Below are positions 62,643 to 64,000 of a stretch of DNA of 64,000 bases, one piece after another. Origin of the DNA: Microbacterium sp. SYP-A9085 (GTDB taxonomy: Bacteria > Actinomycetota > Actinomycetes > Actinomycetales > Microbacteriaceae); assembly GCF_009649635.1 (NCBI RefSeq), contig NZ_WJII01000004.1, positions 124,001-188,000 of the forward strand. The letters are read 5' to 3'. The notes below the pieces were generated by a model, which made no database searches, was not told the DNA's origin, and saw only the letters and a list, made by a program, of their open reading frames with translations. Positions within the stretch are counted from its first letter, which is position 1, and the number at the start of each line of letters is the position of its first letter. The position numbers and the translations under genes were made by a program.

Positions 62643-64000
62643 TCACCAGGGTGGAGGGTCGGTGTCGGCGCTGAGCGCCGTTGGTGAGACCCAGTGCGCC
62701 TCGCCGGTCTCGGAATCGGTCCGGACGTCCCACAAGGTTTCAGTCTTCACGCGGTGGTGGGGTCGGCACAGAGGACCGGTGTTGCGGGCCGACGTCGTGC
62801 CGCCCGCATGCCACTCCCTGCGGTGATCGATATCGCAATCGCGGACCAGCCGCCCACAGCCCGGGAAGGCGCACACCGGGTCTCTGACGCCCAGCCACCG
62901 CCGCAACGCCTTCGGGACGCGGTAGGTCTTCCGGTCGAGGTCGAGTACCGTGCCGCTGACCGGGTGGGTGAGGATGCGCACCCAACTGGTCGCATCCCCG
63001 GCGAGGCTGCTCGCTGTGGCGGTATCGACGGGTCCGTAGCCGTCCAGCATCGCCGGCTCGTCGCCACGCCCGAGGAGAGTGAGCACCGGCACCGTGATCG
63101 CGACGGCGGGCTTGCCGGTCGCCGCACCCCGCGTGACGTCGGAGTCGGCGCTGCCGAGAAGATCGATCGCCGTGTCGGCGCGCAGCTGCGCCAGGGTGCG
63201 GGTCTCCCCCTCCTGCGCGTGCAGGTGGCGGGCACACTGCTCCACGCGGGCGCCGATGGTGTGCAGTTCGGCGGCGGGTCCGTAGATGCTGAATGTCGCC
63301 ATCCCATCGAGCTCGGCGCCCAGCCACGTGCTCCGATCCTCCCGGGCGCGCCGGTGTCTCTCGTCGATGCCCTCGGGGTGGATGCGTTCACGGATCGCAC
63401 GTGCCTTGATGCGGAACTTTCCAGCAGGCAGCGCAGTCGCCGAGGGCGCTATGCGTTCATCAAAGGCGGTCCACGCGTCCGGGGCATCGTCCGGCAGGCT
63501 GCGCGCGTAGCCGGCGGCGGTGATCGCATTGCGCTCATCGACGCTCCCCGCGCAGAACGCTGCCCACACGACCGGGCACCGCTCCTGCAACGTGTCGGCG
63601 TCGGCCGCACGGGTGCGGATGACCACCTCGGACAGTCGCGTGCGTACCGCCAGGTCGCACACCGCTGCTCGCACCGCCATTTCGGCGCGCTCGGCCCGTA
63701 CGCGCGACACCGTCAGGTCCCGCGGGTTCGTCCAGTGCGGATCGAGGGTGGGATCCGGCCCGCACCAGGGGTCGGGGCAGTCCGCGGCATCCCGCAGCAC
63801 CTGCGCGAACAGGCCGTACTGACGGGCCGTCAACCGCCGCAGATCGGCGGTCACCTCGCCTGCATCGTCCACCGCGACGTCGTGCGCGGCTCCCGAGGTG
63901 AAGATGTCGTGGCCCCACGCCGGCGTGGCCTGCGACTCGAGGTACTCGTCGTATTCCGCCAGCGCCGATGCCAACGCGACTGGATCGTCCCACAGATCCG
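62643..64000 (-). CDS. DUF222/HNH endonuclease domain protein (5' end beyond window)
   Basis: About 452 residues are visible, and the frame stays open past the window edge (DLWDDPVALASALAEYDEYL), so the true start is outside. N-terminal DUF222 helical region (about 1-250) precedes an HNH domain: RDPVCAFPGCGRLVRDCDID, then HRREWHAGGTTSARN and CRPHHRVK with the catalytic His and Asn. These are very common in actinobacterial genomes and their natural role is unclear. Not on a recognised element. Confidence 0.85.
   Translation of the reverse strand, partial: DLWDDPVALASALAEYDEYLESQATPAWGHDIFTSGAAHDVAVDDAGEVTADLRRLTARQYGLFAQVLRDAADCPDPWCGPDPTLDPHWTNPRDLTVSRVRAERAEMAVRAAVCDLAVRTRLSEVVIRTRAADADTLQERCPVVWAAFCAGSVDERNAITAAGYARSLPDDAPDAWTAFDERIAPSATALPAGKFRIKARAIRERIHPEGIDERHRRAREDRSTWLGAELDGMATFSIYGPAAELHTIGARVEQCARHLHAQEGETRTLAQLRADTAIDLLGSADSDVTRGAATGKPAVAITVPVLTLLGRGDEPAMLDGYGPVDTATASSLAGDATSWVRILTHPVSGTVLDLDRKTYRVPKALRRWLGVRDPVCAFPGCGRLVRDCDIDHRREWHAGGTTSARNTGPLCRPHHRVKTETLWDVRTDSETGEAHWVSPTALSADTDPPPW

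Noticed and set aside
1..64000. Apparent over-use of GCTATC/GATAGC words, often as Ile-ATA before Ala codons
   Set aside because: Roughly twenty occurrences by eye is close to what base composition predicts for a hexamer in 64 kb, so no enrichment can be claimed.
62643..64000. HNH protein as homing endonuclease or defence nuclease
   Set aside because: DUF222-HNH proteins are ubiquitous multi-copy actinobacterial proteins, and no intron, intein or defence neighbours are seen.

Overview
The window is high-GC DNA with dense, often overlapping genes and frequent GTG starts. Gene content (ilvD-ilvB-ilvN-ilvC, serA, leuB, ilvE, otsAB, gltX beside tRNA-Gln, a DUF222/HNH protein, a TM2 protein) points to an actinobacterium, most likely a Microbacteriaceae member such as Microbacterium. 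The genus is inferred from gene content and arrangement, not from a marker gene.

Layout. (1) 1-1334: chromosomal flank with a partial TerC protein, a PAP2 phosphatase and a terminator. (2) 1335-19899: an 18.5-kb integrative mobilizable element in the 3' end of tRNA-Glu(CTC), bounded by a 46-bp perfect direct repeat. It holds a tyrosine integrase, an excisionase-like protein, a divergent regulator-like gene, a Fic protein, a MobF relaxase-helicase and a six-gene defence operon on the minus strand. That operon reads C5-methyltransferase, unknown 1, unknown 2, NERD-UvrD helicase, DrmA, DrmB. It is DISARM-like but has no drmC, and its middle three genes do not look like the textbook DISARM set. 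This is the best candidate for an undescribed system here. (3) 20.0-24.8 kb: an MBL-fold hydrolase, a class III aminotransferase whose leader looks like a transcription attenuator, a secreted protein, a TM2 protein, a flavodoxin and tRNA-Gln. (4) 24.8-42.6 kb: chromosomal core with gltX, an MFS exporter, an FAH-family hydrolase, a lipoprotein, ilvE, leuB, serA, ilvC, ilvN, ilvB, ilvD and otsBA (branched-chain amino acid, serine and trehalose synthesis). (5) 42.6-54.7 kb: a catabolic region. A thiolase-scoB-scoA operon has a divergent IclR regulator. Converging on it is a nine-gene chain of overlapping genes: a branched-chain-type (HAAT) ABC transporter livKGFHM, an acyl-CoA synthetase, a TetR regulator, a 3-hydroxybutyrate dehydrogenase and an alpha/beta hydrolase. 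Together they suggest uptake, CoA activation and beta-keto-acid cleavage of an acid or ester. (6) 54.8-56.5 kb: a MarR regulator and MFS exporter sharing an operon and a TATATA-N7-TATATA operator. (7) 56.6-61.1 kb: a decayed island at tRNA-Lys(CTT), with a degenerate tRNA 3' end on the left, a large secreted deacetylase-like protein, a membrane protein, gene fragments and a small excisionase-like gene, but no integrase. (8) 61.1-64 kb: hisN-like phosphatase, a lipoprotein and a partial DUF222/HNH protein.

Start codons were set by operon overlaps (ATGA/GTGA), ribosome binding sites and family length. All functional calls rest on motifs read by eye; no database search was run.
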